Made by a program: the position numbers and the translations under genes. Shown here piece after piece: positions 17,650 to 23,836 of a stretch of DNA of 33,347 nt; position 1 is the stretch's first letter; each line of letters begins with the position of its first letter. The stretch is from assembly GCA_900317095.1 (NCBI GenBank), contig ONFL01000069.1, positions 1 to 33,347 of the forward strand. Direction: 5' to 3'. The DNA comes from an uncultured Eubacteriales bacterium (lineage in GTDB: Bacteria; Bacillota; Clostridia; Lachnospirales; Lachnospiraceae). Under the pieces are notes generated by a model. It searched no databases and had not been told where the DNA came from. It saw only the letters and a list, made by a program, of their open reading frames with translations.

Positions 17650-18669
17650 ATGGACCGAGTGAAGTTTATTCTGAAAAGACTCGTCTATCTGGTTCTCATG
17701 CTGTTCGGTATGGCCACCCTGGTATTCATCCTTACAAAGATGATCCCCGGCGACCCCGCAATGGCCAATCTGAGCCAGAGAGCGCTCAGCGATCCGGAGA
17801 TCGTGGCAGCGTTTAAGGCAAAGCACGGGCTGGACAAGCCGATCATCGTGCAGTATGGACTCTATATCCTCAATCTGCTGCAGCTGGATCTGGGCACGTC
17901 CATCAGGACAAACACACCCGTCCTGACCGAGCTGAACCGCTGTTTTCCGGCAACATTTGAGCTGGCGCTTTTCGCCATTATCATTGCGGCGGTATTGGGA
18001 ATTTTCTTCGGCGTCATATCCGCGATCAAGCGCAACAGCGTCATAGACCAGATCGTGCGTGTGATATCCGTAACCGGCGTCAGCATCCCCAGTTTCTGGT
18101 TCGCGCTGCTGATGCTCTATTTCTTCTACTACAAGCTGCATATCATGCCCGGACCCGGCCGGCTGAGCAGTATTTTCTCTGCTCCTCCGAAGATCACCGG
18201 CATGTATGTACTGGACAGCCTGCTGGAGGGAGAGCCGGCAAAGGCACTGGATGCCTTTCGTCATCTTATTCTCCCCGGCCTGGTACTGGCGGCCTTCACC
18301 ATGGGCCTGATCACAAGAACGACCCGTTCCAACCTGCTGGACGTCATGGGTACGGACTATATCCGCACAGCCCGGGCAAAGGGCGTATCCCAGCGTAAGC
18401 TCATCACCCATCACGCTCTGGGCAATGCCCTGATCCCCGTTCTCACCGTCATCGGTCTGGGGCTGGGAAACCTGCTGGGCGGCATGGTCCTTGTCGAAAC
18501 GATCTTCAACTGGCCCGGCGTAGGACAGTTTGCCTACCAGTCTGTCATGACAACAGATTATCCTTCCATCATAGGCGTGTCTCTGCTGATTGCCCTGAAC
18601 TACCTGGTCATCAACACGATTGTAGATATCCTGTATGGTATCATTGATCCGAGAGTGAGGTATCAGTAA
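17650..18669 (+). CDS. oppB: Peptide-type ABC transporter permease OppB
   Basis: 339 residues. N-terminal helix LKRLVYLVLMLFGMATLVFILTKMIPGDP is the family hallmark, ending in the conserved PGDP. Further helices follow, and the permease docking loop is near YIRTARAKGVSQRKLITHHALGNALIP. ATG 17650 follows AGAGGTG at ten bases; upstream in-frame sequence lies over the terminator and is not family-like. The stop overlaps the oppC start (TAATG). Confidence 0.93.
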   Translation: MDRVKFILKRLVYLVLMLFGMATLVFILTKMIPGDPAMANLSQRALSDPEIVAAFKAKHGLDKPIIVQYGLYILNLLQLDLGTSIRTNTPVLTELNRCFPATFELALFAIIIAAVLGIFFGVISAIKRNSVIDQIVRVISVTGVSIPSFWFALLMLYFFYYKLHIMPGPGRLSSIFSAPPKITGMYVLDSLLEGEPAKALDAFRHLILPGLVLAAFTMGLITRTTRSNLLDVMGTDYIRTARAKGVSQRKLITHHALGNALIPVLTVIGLGLGNLLGGMVLVETIFNWPGVGQFAYQSVMTTDYPSIIGVSLLIALNYLVINTIVDILYGIIDPRVRYQ

Positions 18670-19505
18670 TGGGAAGAGCACTGAAAAAAATGTTCAAAAG
18701 GAATTATCTGTTCACGGCAGGTGTGATCATCTGTGTGTTCTGGATCGTCATGGCCATCATCGCTCCCATCGCGGCGCCTTATGATCCGGTTGCCCAGGAC
18801 ATGACCATGCGCCTGCAGGCGCCCTCCGCGGCGCACCTGTTCGGCACCGATAACTTCGGCCGCGATGTATTCAGCCGGGTTATCTATGGCGGAAGATACT
18901 CTCTCCTTGCCGGTCTGATCACCGTCGTCCTCGCGGCGGCCATCGGCACCTTCTACGGCGCTATTGCCGGCTACGTCGGAGGGAAAGCAGACAACATCAT
19001 GATGCGTTTCTCGGAAATGATCATGTCCTTCCCCTCCCTGATCCTGGCCATGCTGATAAACGCGGTACTGGGGTCAAGCCTCTTCAACACCATGTTTGCC
19101 CTGGTCATCGTTGCCTGGCCCTCTTACGCCAGACTCATGCGAAGCGTCGTCCTCAGTGTACGTGAAAATGAATATGTGACCGCCTCCGAAGCTCTTGGCG
19201 CCTCCAGAAGCCGCATCCTGCTGCGGGAGATCATCCCCAACAGCATTAACTCGGTCCTGATCATGGCAACCACAGATATCGGCAACCAGATCCTCATGTT
19301 CTCCACCTTAAGCTTTCTGGGACTGGGTTCAGCACCGCCCACACCGGAATGGGGCATGATGGTATCTGAAGGCGTAAAGTTCTTCAATAAGTTCTGGATC
19401 GCCGGCTTCCCCGGCCTGGCCATCTTCACCATGGCCGTCGGAGCAAACTTCATCGGCGACGGTCTGCGCGATCTCCTCGATCCCAGACTCCGAAAGGAAT
19501 TCTGA
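18669..19505 (+). CDS. oppC: Peptide-type ABC transporter permease OppC
   Basis: 278 residues. An N-terminal helix (about 14-37) is followed by the family motif HLFGTDNFGRDVFSRVIYGGRYSL. The docking loop is EYVTASEALGASRSRILLREIIPNSI, and the C-terminus DGLRDLLDPRLRK is typical. It shares one base with the oppB stop. It is complete and is followed 24 bases later by the operon terminator, so the prophage insertion next door did not damage it. Confidence 0.94.
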   Translation: MGRALKKMFKRNYLFTAGVIICVFWIVMAIIAPIAAPYDPVAQDMTMRLQAPSAAHLFGTDNFGRDVFSRVIYGGRYSLLAGLITVVLAAAIGTFYGAIAGYVGGKADNIMMRFSEMIMSFPSLILAMLINAVLGSSLFNTMFALVIVAWPSYARLMRSVVLSVRENEYVTASEALGASRSRILLREIIPNSINSVLIMATTDIGNQILMFSTLSFLGLGSAPPTPEWGMMVSEGVKFFNKFWIAGFPGLAIFTMAVGANFIGDGLRDLLDPRLRKEF

Positions 19506-19529
19506 TAAAGTAAGGTTTTCAGCAAATAC

Positions 19530-19571
19530 AAAAGCGAAGGGCTCCCGTTCTGGGAGGATCCTTCGCTTTTT
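19530..19571 (+). terminator. Terminator of the opp operon
   Basis: Stem of AAAAGCGAAGG (19530-19540) with CCTTCGCTTTT (19560-19570), an inner CTCCC/GGGAG pair, then T residues. The sequence is also A-rich on the other side, so it may act in both directions at the junction with the phage remnant. Confidence 0.85.
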
Positions 19572-19609
19572 GCTTCATCAGTACAGCGGCACCGAGCGCC
19601 ATAAGGACG

Positions 19610-19717
19610 GGAGGCGCCGTTCTGCGTGATCTGCTTTGTCTTGTCTATCTCTTTTAAGAACTGAAATCCGAAATTGAGGGCATAATCCTGCCCGCCGATC
19701 GTGATCGTGTTGTTCAT
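19610..19717 (-). pseudogene. Truncated phage tail assembly chaperone (N-terminal fragment)
   Basis: The first 36 codons have the look of a siphophage tail assembly chaperone: TITIGGQDYALNFGFQFLKEIDK, a short beta hairpin then a helix. ATG 19717 follows GGAGGGATAA. After NGAS the frame runs into the opp terminator and antisense of oppC and is no longer phage-like. The break is near 19610, and roughly the C-terminal two thirds of the gene are gone. This marks the left edge of the phage remnant. Confidence 0.65.
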
Positions 19718-19727
19718 TTATCCCTCC

Positions 19728-19756
19728 AAAAAAGCAGGGGAGATACAGATCTCCCC
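19728..19756 (-). terminator. Phage terminator after the tail tube gene remnant
   Basis: Perfect 8-bp stem GGGGAGAT (19737-19744) with ATCTCCCC (19749-19756), loop ACAG, followed on the minus strand by TGC and T6 (19728-19733). Strong terminators after the abundant major tail protein gene are common in siphophages, which supports the reading that the preceding fragment ends in that gene. Confidence 0.85.
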
Positions 19757-19761
19757 CTCAC

Positions 19762-20052
19762 TCATGCAGTTACTTTTGTAGTGTCCCTGAATACGTAGGC
19801 TGCGATGTCCTGCCGCTCAGTCGTGACAGTTACACTGCCGTCTACGGGTTCTTCCAGGTTGGCCTCCCAGATTTCGATGAGTTCATCGTTGCCCATGTCA
19901 TCCTCCTGGGATACGTCCCCGAGATAGATAAAGGGATAGGGCGTCCCTTCCGGCGGAAGGATGCTGTCATAGACGCCTATCCCCTTTTCCTTTCCATAAG
20001 CTGTCAGATCAACCAGCAGCCTTGTAAATAATTCCTGCTGCGGATCCATCAT
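19762..20052 (-). pseudogene. Chimeric remnant: tail terminator (DUF3168-like) N-terminus joined to tail tube protein C-terminus
   Basis: 96 residues in one open frame. Residues 1 to about 55 (QELFTRLLVDLTAYGKEKGI, PPEGTPYPFIYLGD) match the N-terminal pattern of phage tail-completion/terminator proteins, which are normally about 130 residues. From about residue 56 the style changes to LIEIWEANLEEPVDGSVTVTTE...AAYVFRDT, which fits the end of a siphophage major tail protein. A deletion joining the two genes in frame is the simplest explanation. The product is unlikely to work as either. The start overlaps the preceding gene by 4 bases, as expected for the original tail terminator gene. Confidence 0.65.
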
Positions 20053-20528
20053 TTCACCAGCTTCTTCAGGTCGCTTATGAACTTTTTCTTCTGCCGCTGT
20101 ACGCCTTCCTGCAGCTCAGCACCGTTCTGGCGTACGACCGCCTTTACGGCGTCCATGTTCTTTGCTTTCTCCAGCTTCGCGTACAGTTCCTTATCCCCAA
20201 CCAGCCTGATCTTCATCCTGTCACCTCCTGTCACCTCGGAAACGATAAAGGTTTCCTTTTCCCGGAGCCTGCGGTCCTTGTCAACATGGTACTTCCTGCT
20301 GCCGATCCGGATATAATCGAACGGCTCGTCATAATGGTTCTGTATCCTGACCGTGAGGGACCCCTGCCGGATGTCCCCGTAGATCAGGCTGAGCGCTTCC
20401 GTCCCGGTCTCCGTGACAGAGGCATAGTCCTTCACCTGTTCGGCCTCGCCGTCTTCCCAGTCTCCGGTCTCACTATTGTATATGCCCTCAGGCTCCCTGC
20501 AGAAATAGATCTCTGTATCATACCTCAC
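20049..20528 (-). CDS. Fused head-closure and HK97 gp10-like protein with internal loss
   Basis: 159 residues. Residues 1-98 resemble head-closure/head-tail adaptor proteins (YDTEIYFC start; IRQGSLTVRIQNHYDEPFDYIRIGSRKYHV). From Met105 a second domain starts, MKIRLVGDKELYAKLEKAKNMDAVKAVVRQNGAELQ, which is the N-terminus of HK97 gp10-like proteins. That domain then jumps to a KKKFISDLKKLVK tail, so about half of its usual 120-130 residues is missing. The two domains are joined in frame across a perfect 10-base tandem repeat. GTG start at 20528 overlaps the stop of the damaged connector gene. An open frame persists, but normal function is doubtful. Confidence 0.65.
   Translation of the reverse strand: MRYDTEIYFCREPEGIYNSETGDWEDGEAEQVKDYASVTETGTEALSLIYGDIRQGSLTVRIQNHYDEPFDYIRIGSRKYHVDKDRRLREKETFIVSEVTGGDRMKIRLVGDKELYAKLEKAKNMDAVKAVVRQNGAELQEGVQRQKKKFISDLKKLVK
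20217..20236. repeat. Perfect 10-base tandem duplication at a gene fusion point
   Basis: Two adjacent copies of CCTGTCACCT on the plus strand (AGGTGACAGG on the coding strand). Removing one copy would create a TGA that overlaps the ATG of the second domain (ATGA), which is the normal phage gene junction. The doubled form also makes a strong AGGAGGTGA ribosome site, so selection for that site is an alternative. Confidence 0.75.
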
Positions 20529-20766
20529 AGGAACACGACCTTTCTGCCGGCGGCGGAGCCGTGCGCGTCCCTCCAGCGCTGGATATCGTCCATGAAGGGG
20601 GCGAAGTCATCCTCCGCCCATGTCATGGACTCCCCGTCCACCGTGTGGCTTGACGTGCCCTCCGACCCGATACGGTTGAACCTGCGGACTGCGGCTTCCG
20701 TCACAATGTATCCCTGTCTTCGCCGCTGATCCCCAGCAGGACTTTTACCTGTTCCAAACTGCTCAT
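20525..20766 (-). pseudogene. Head-tail connector (gp6-like) pseudogene with frameshifting internal deletion
   Basis: ATG 20766 follows AGGAGGCGGCTC and encodes MSSLEQVKVLLGISGEDRDTL, a typical connector N-terminus, then hits TGA. A second frame continues from about 20705: YIVTEAAVRRFNRIGSEGTSSH, then WAEDDFAPFMDDIQRWRD, a typical connector C-terminus ending at 20525. The middle (roughly 25-35 codons, judged from usual family length near 100) is missing and the frame has shifted. A short ATACATTG-like sequence at the joint suggests a microhomology deletion. Confidence 0.75.
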
Positions 20767-20783
20767 GAGCCGCCTCCTCTACC

Positions 20784-21659
20784 TTATGCGCCTGCTGCCG
20801 GTGTGATCTTCGCGGAGAAGATGCCGCCCTTGTCCTCAGCGTAGAACCATGCGCCGGATACCAGGAGGGTATCTACAGATGCCCTGTCATCCGCTGTGAA
20901 GTGCTTCATGCCGACCATGCCGGTGGAATCAAAGGACAGTCCAAGTGTGGAAGCCACATCTCCGGATGCCGGTACATAGACTCCGTTCAGGTTCTGCTGT
21001 GCGGTCGCGATCACAGTCTTCTGGGCCACAGAAGGGTCAATGATGACGGTGCCCAGGCCGAGGAAGTTCTGCACATAGGTGAAGCCGAAAGCAGTCTGCA
21101 TAGTGATCGTTGCGCCGCCGAGATAATCGGCGATGTCAAGGGGGTTCACGAAGTATACCGGTGTCACGTCTACATCCGCAAAATATACCTGCATGGCTCC
21201 CCAGATGGATGCCAGTGTGTGCTGCAGGTCTACAACGGAGCCTGTCGCCTTGCCGGTGCCTGCGGCAAGGGTAGTGAAGAACTTTGCCTTGATGGACTTC
21301 TGCACTTCCTTGAGCAGCAGGTCATCTGTGTCATTGATGGCCACCTGCTTGCCGAACTTCTGGATAGCCTCCGCGGTAGACTGCTTGCGGAACTTCTCCA
21401 GCTCCAGCGCTGCGACCGCTGTCTTTGCCCGGGTGTACTCTGTCAGCGGGATGACCTCTCCCTCTGCCACCTGGGCCGGTGTGTTCTTCTTGGTGTACTT
21501 GTACTGGTAAACGGTGGTGCCGGCAGCCATCGGTTTCATGGTATTGATGCCGAGGATGGTCCGGACGGAATTGATGCCGGATACCAGCTTCTCAATGTGG
21601 TCGATGGTGATCTCCGGAGCGAGATCGGTTGTTACGATAGTGTTTGTCTCAACAGCCAT
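20784..21659 (-). CDS. Phage major capsid protein
   Basis: 291 residues, directly after the scaffold gene with a TAATG overlap. It has the arrangement of HK97-fold capsid proteins of Clostridia siphophages: an N-terminal arm, TVYQYKYTKKNTPAQVAEGEVIPLTEY (beta-rich E-loop area), a central helix ALELEKFRKQSTAEAIQKFG, and a domain with VTPVYFVNPLDIADYL and GTVIIDPSVAQKTVIATA. The length is typical and the frame is intact. It contrasts with the damaged genes immediately downstream. Confidence 0.88.
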   Translation of the reverse strand: MAVETNTIVTTDLAPEITIDHIEKLVSGINSVRTILGINTMKPMAAGTTVYQYKYTKKNTPAQVAEGEVIPLTEYTRAKTAVAALELEKFRKQSTAEAIQKFGKQVAINDTDDLLLKEVQKSIKAKFFTTLAAGTGKATGSVVDLQHTLASIWGAMQVYFADVDVTPVYFVNPLDIADYLGGATITMQTAFGFTYVQNFLGLGTVIIDPSVAQKTVIATAQQNLNGVYVPASGDVASTLGLSFDSTGMVGMKHFTADDRASVDTLLVSGAWFYAEDKGGIFSAKITPAAGA

Positions 21660-22219
21660 TATTTTCGTCCTCCTGTAAATAATGTGATGTTGTCACGGAT
21701 CAGCTTCTGTCTCTGCGCTGTGTCCGCGACCTTCATGATTTCATCCTTCGTGATGGCAGATGAACCGCCTGTCCTGGGCACGCTGCCCTTCAGCGCGTCC
21801 TTCACGGCCGCGTCGACCGCTGCCCGGAAGGCTGTGCTGAATGCCTTTACGTTCTTTGCTGTCTGATCAGCGTCTTCGGTCACGATGCCGGAAAGGATCT
21901 CATCGGGAACGGTGACGTTATCGGCAGACAGCATCTTCCGCGCCTGCGCCGTCATCTCGGAGAGCGTCTTTTCCTTCTTCAGCTGGTCAAGCTCCGCCTG
22001 CAGCTGGTCGCGTTCATACTCCGCCTTCTGCTTGGCGTCCATCTGGGCCAGCTTTGCGGCTTCATCGACAGCCTTCTGCTGCTTCTTCGACCAGGCCGCA
22101 AACTTCTTGTTGATAATGTCATCAACGTCCGCGTCGGTGTACTTCTTTTCCGGCTCTTCCGGCTTCTGCTCCGCCTGTTCCTGTACGGTGGTTTCTTCGG
22201 TTTTGGTCTCTTCTGCCAT
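21659..22219 (-). CDS. Phage capsid scaffolding protein (DUF4355-like)
   Basis: 186 residues: acidic, Glu/Gln/Lys-rich N-terminus, a long coiled coil (KKQQKAVDEAAKLAQMDAKQKAEYERDQLQAELDQLKKEKT), and a globular end terminating in LIRDNITLFTGGRK. These are the features of siphophage scaffold proteins that sit before the capsid gene. I chose ATG 22219, seven bases after GGAGG; an ATG at 22234 overlaps that ribosome site and is unlikely. The gap 22220-22362 upstream holds a T9 run on the minus strand (22312-22320) that could be a weak terminator, and no gene. Confidence 0.85.
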   Translation of the reverse strand: MAEETKTEETTVQEQAEQKPEEPEKKYTDADVDDIINKKFAAWSKKQQKAVDEAAKLAQMDAKQKAEYERDQLQAELDQLKKEKTLSEMTAQARKMLSADNVTVPDEILSGIVTEDADQTAKNVKAFSTAFRAAVDAAVKDALKGSVPRTGGSSAITKDEIMKVADTAQRQKLIRDNITLFTGGRK

Positions 22220-22362
22220 TCGTAATTCCTCCATGTGTTTTACGCTCTAATGCTCAGCGGTTACCGTGTGCTTTTAACGACTTCCCCGCCTGGTCGTGCC
22301 GTCAGGCAATAAAAAAAAAGAGGTCTCTCGATCTCTCTCAAACAAACTAATAAATGCCAGGA

Positions 22363-22563
22363 TCAGTTAATCACAATGACGGCCGCAGTCAGTGCCGCGG
22401 ATATCAACGTCAAGATGAAGCAGAAAGCGGATGCCTTAAGCGACCGCTTTGCCCTGTCCAGGCATCGCTCCGCCTCCTCCAGGCTCCGCTCGATCTTCTC
22501 AAGATCTTCCAACAATGCCGCAGCCTTTCGTTTCTTCTTCCGGGACAAAGCTGTATGACACAT
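22363..22563 (-). CDS. Small coiled-coil protein with C-terminal membrane helix
   Basis: About 66 residues: basic start SRKKKRKAAA, an amphipathic coiled coil (LLEDLEKIERSLEEAERCLDRAKRSLKA), and a C-terminal hydrophobic helix FCFILTLISAALTAAVIVI. It overlaps the preceding gene by about 65 bases; the start could be ATG 22563 or the ATG at 22608. The tail-anchored form resembles phage-encoded small membrane proteins, but I do not recognise a family. Function unknown. Confidence 0.5.
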   Translation of the reverse strand: MCHTALSRKKKRKAAALLEDLEKIERSLEEAERCLDRAKRSLKASAFCFILTLISAALTAAVIVIN

Positions 22564-22723
22564 GAACTGTGTCCAGCTCTTTCTGCTCGAATCCAAGCTC
22601 TGCTTCAATTTTCAGCCCGGATGTATACTGAGGTGTACCTGCTGCGATCATGTCCGCATTTTCCTCAATCGATTTACCGATAGCCCTGATCCTGGAAGCG
22701 AGCTTTCTATCAACTTCTGTCAT
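22499..22723 (-). CDS. Small phage protein, unknown function
   Basis: 74 residues, soluble, starting MTEVDRKLASRIRAIGKSIEENADMI and ending in a short glycine-rich tail. Its ATG overlaps the stop of the preceding HExxH gene by four bases (ATGA), which supports real, coupled translation. The EAELGFEQKELDTVHVSYSFVPEE part looks like a beta-rich domain. No family recognised. Confidence 0.6.
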   Translation of the reverse strand: MTEVDRKLASRIRAIGKSIEENADMIAAGTPQYTSGLKIEAELGFEQKELDTVHVSYSFVPEEETKGCGIVGRS

Positions 22724-23019
22724 ACTACTTCCTCATCGAAGATTTTGAAGATGTTCTGTGTCGTGAACACCTGGTGCAGGGCCGTCGCGATGCGCTGGAC
22801 CTTGCCCTCGTCGTCTCCCAGATCGTCCATGCCGAGGAGGTCGAAGACCGCGTGCAGGATCTCGTGCGTTAAGACCTGGTCCTTCAGGTCCTTCGGCATG
22901 CTCCTGTCGACCCGGATCTCGTTCGTCAAGTAGTTGATCTCGCCCTTTCTCGGCTCAAACTTGTTGACGTACTCCACTTCCTGAACGTCGTATATAACTC
23001 CAAGGATATTGATCTTCAT
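22720..23019 (-). CDS. Small phage protein with HExxH zinc-peptidase motif
   Basis: 99 residues from MKINILGVIYDVQEVEYV. LTHEILHAVFDLLG holds a HEXXH motif typical of zincin-like proteases of the ImmA/IrrE or SprT type, and EGKVQRIATALHQVF follows as a downstream helix. Such small proteins occur in Clostridia prophage head modules; some cleave repressors, but this is not shown here. The ATG 23019 start was preferred over a GTG extension to 23052, which runs into the preceding terminator. Confidence 0.65.
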   Translation of the reverse strand: MKINILGVIYDVQEVEYVNKFEPRKGEINYLTNEIRVDRSMPKDLKDQVLTHEILHAVFDLLGMDDLGDDEGKVQRIATALHQVFTTQNIFKIFDEEVV

Positions 23020-23041
23020 GTGTTCCTCCGTTTTTGGGTAT

Positions 23042-23070
23042 AAAAATACCACCTGCCAGGCGGTAGGTGG
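23042..23070 (-). terminator. Terminator after the MuF-JAB-small-gene block
   Basis: On the minus strand the stem CCACCTACC pairs with GGCAGGTGG (one mismatch), loop GCCT, followed by TATTTTTATA. It lies directly after the small gene at 23074-23289 and separates that A+T-rich block from the rest of the head genes. Confidence 0.8.
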
Positions 23071-23073
23071 TTG

Positions 23074-23289
23074 TTAGTTTTTGCCAACTGCTTCTTTTTT
23101 CTTGTTAACAGGATGAGGCCATTTCATACCAAAGCATTTTTCAATTACAAAGATCTTTTCTTCTTCCGTTAATGGCGCCCAAATACTTGGCTTATTGTCG
23201 TCAATAGTCCAACCATCAGAGTCAGATTTTGGAGGATTTGATGGATCAAATCCCAATTTTTTCTTGATACTTTCTAATGTGATTTCCAC
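23074..23289 (-). CDS. Small protein after the JAB domain gene, possible partner or immunity protein
   Basis: 71 residues: MEITLESIKKKLGFDPSNPPKSDSDGWTIDDNKPSIWAPLTEEEKIFVIEKCFG. No transmembrane segment. GTG 23289 is nine bases after a perfect GGAGGTGAT ribosome site that lies inside the end of the JAB gene. The gene is A+T-rich like the JAB gene and unlike the flanking phage genes, and a terminator follows. Small genes directly after a toxin-like domain are often immunity genes; here that is position-based inference. No family recognised with confidence. Confidence 0.6.
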   Translation of the reverse strand: MEITLESIKKKLGFDPSNPPKSDSDGWTIDDNKPSIWAPLTEEEKIFVIEKCFGMKWPHPVNKKKEAVGKN

Positions 23290-23290
23290 T

Positions 23291-23791
23291 TTACCGGATC
23301 ACCTCCATGAATACACCTAGAGAGTCAAGCATTGACAAATCATTCGACAAATCATCTTCGGCATCAAATCGAGGTTGCATCATATCAAGTATCACATCTG
23401 CTCTCTCAATATCAACATTTGAACCTACAGAAAACTTAAGAATCGTCCCATCGTGACAAATTACAATGCTGTATTTATATCTACTTGCATTCGTCAAATC
23501 ATCAAGACTTGGAAGCATATTATGAGGATGATTATGGACGGCAATGATCTTTCCTGGATTGCTTAAAACAAGTGCTTTCATTTCTTCTGTCGGCTGAACA
23601 CGACCTGCTTCATTCATCCGTCTCTGTGCGATCACTTCTCCAGTCTCTGCGTTGATATATATAAGGTCTTCGAATGGGGTACCGTTTCTTCTCCACAAAG
23701 TCTTTCTTGACTGAAACAGCAGTATGTTAGTAATGTTTTCCGGCTCTCCTAAAGCCTTCATGCGATCCTTGTACTCATCTTTCTCGACCAC
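23291..23791 (-). CDS. JAB/MPN (JAMM) metalloprotease-like domain, in frame with MuF gene
   Basis: Up to 166 residues. The core IIAVHNHPHNMLPSLDDL fits the JAMM zinc motif His-x-His-Pro...Ser-x-x-Asp (His86, His88, Ser95, Asp98 from the GTG start), preceded by a strand pair with ETGEVIAQRR. JAMM domains are isopeptidases or peptidases, and RadC-like versions have no known activity. The reading frame is the same as that of the MuF gene and is separated from it by a single TAA; 15 sense codons lie between the TAA and the GTG at 23791. That GTG has no ribosome site. ATG 23761 has a modest one (AAGGA). It may be the former C-terminal domain of a MuF fusion. Confidence 0.75.
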   Translation of the reverse strand: MVEKDEYKDRMKALGEPENITNILLFQSRKTLWRRNGTPFEDLIYINAETGEVIAQRRMNEAGRVQPTEEMKALVLSNPGKIIAVHNHPHNMLPSLDDLTNASRYKYSIVICHDGTILKFSVGSNVDIERADVILDMMQPRFDAEDDLSNDLSMLDSLGVFMEVIR

Positions 23792-23836
23792 ATCAGAAAC
23801 CAGAGCTCGTTCGTCATCTCCGGGATTATATCTGCT

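Noticed and set aside
17611..18681. Minus-strand open frame of 356 codons opposite oppB
   Set aside because: oppB is certain on the plus strand with PGDP and coupled oppC; the antisense frame has no recognisable domain.
13783..19505. opp operon as part of the ethanolamine system
   Set aside because: It is divergent, has its own promoter and terminator, and encodes a standard family 5 peptide-type importer. Proximity alone is not enough.
22312..22345. Strong terminator before the scaffold gene
   Set aside because: There is a T9 run on the minus strand, but only a 4-bp stem can be drawn before it.
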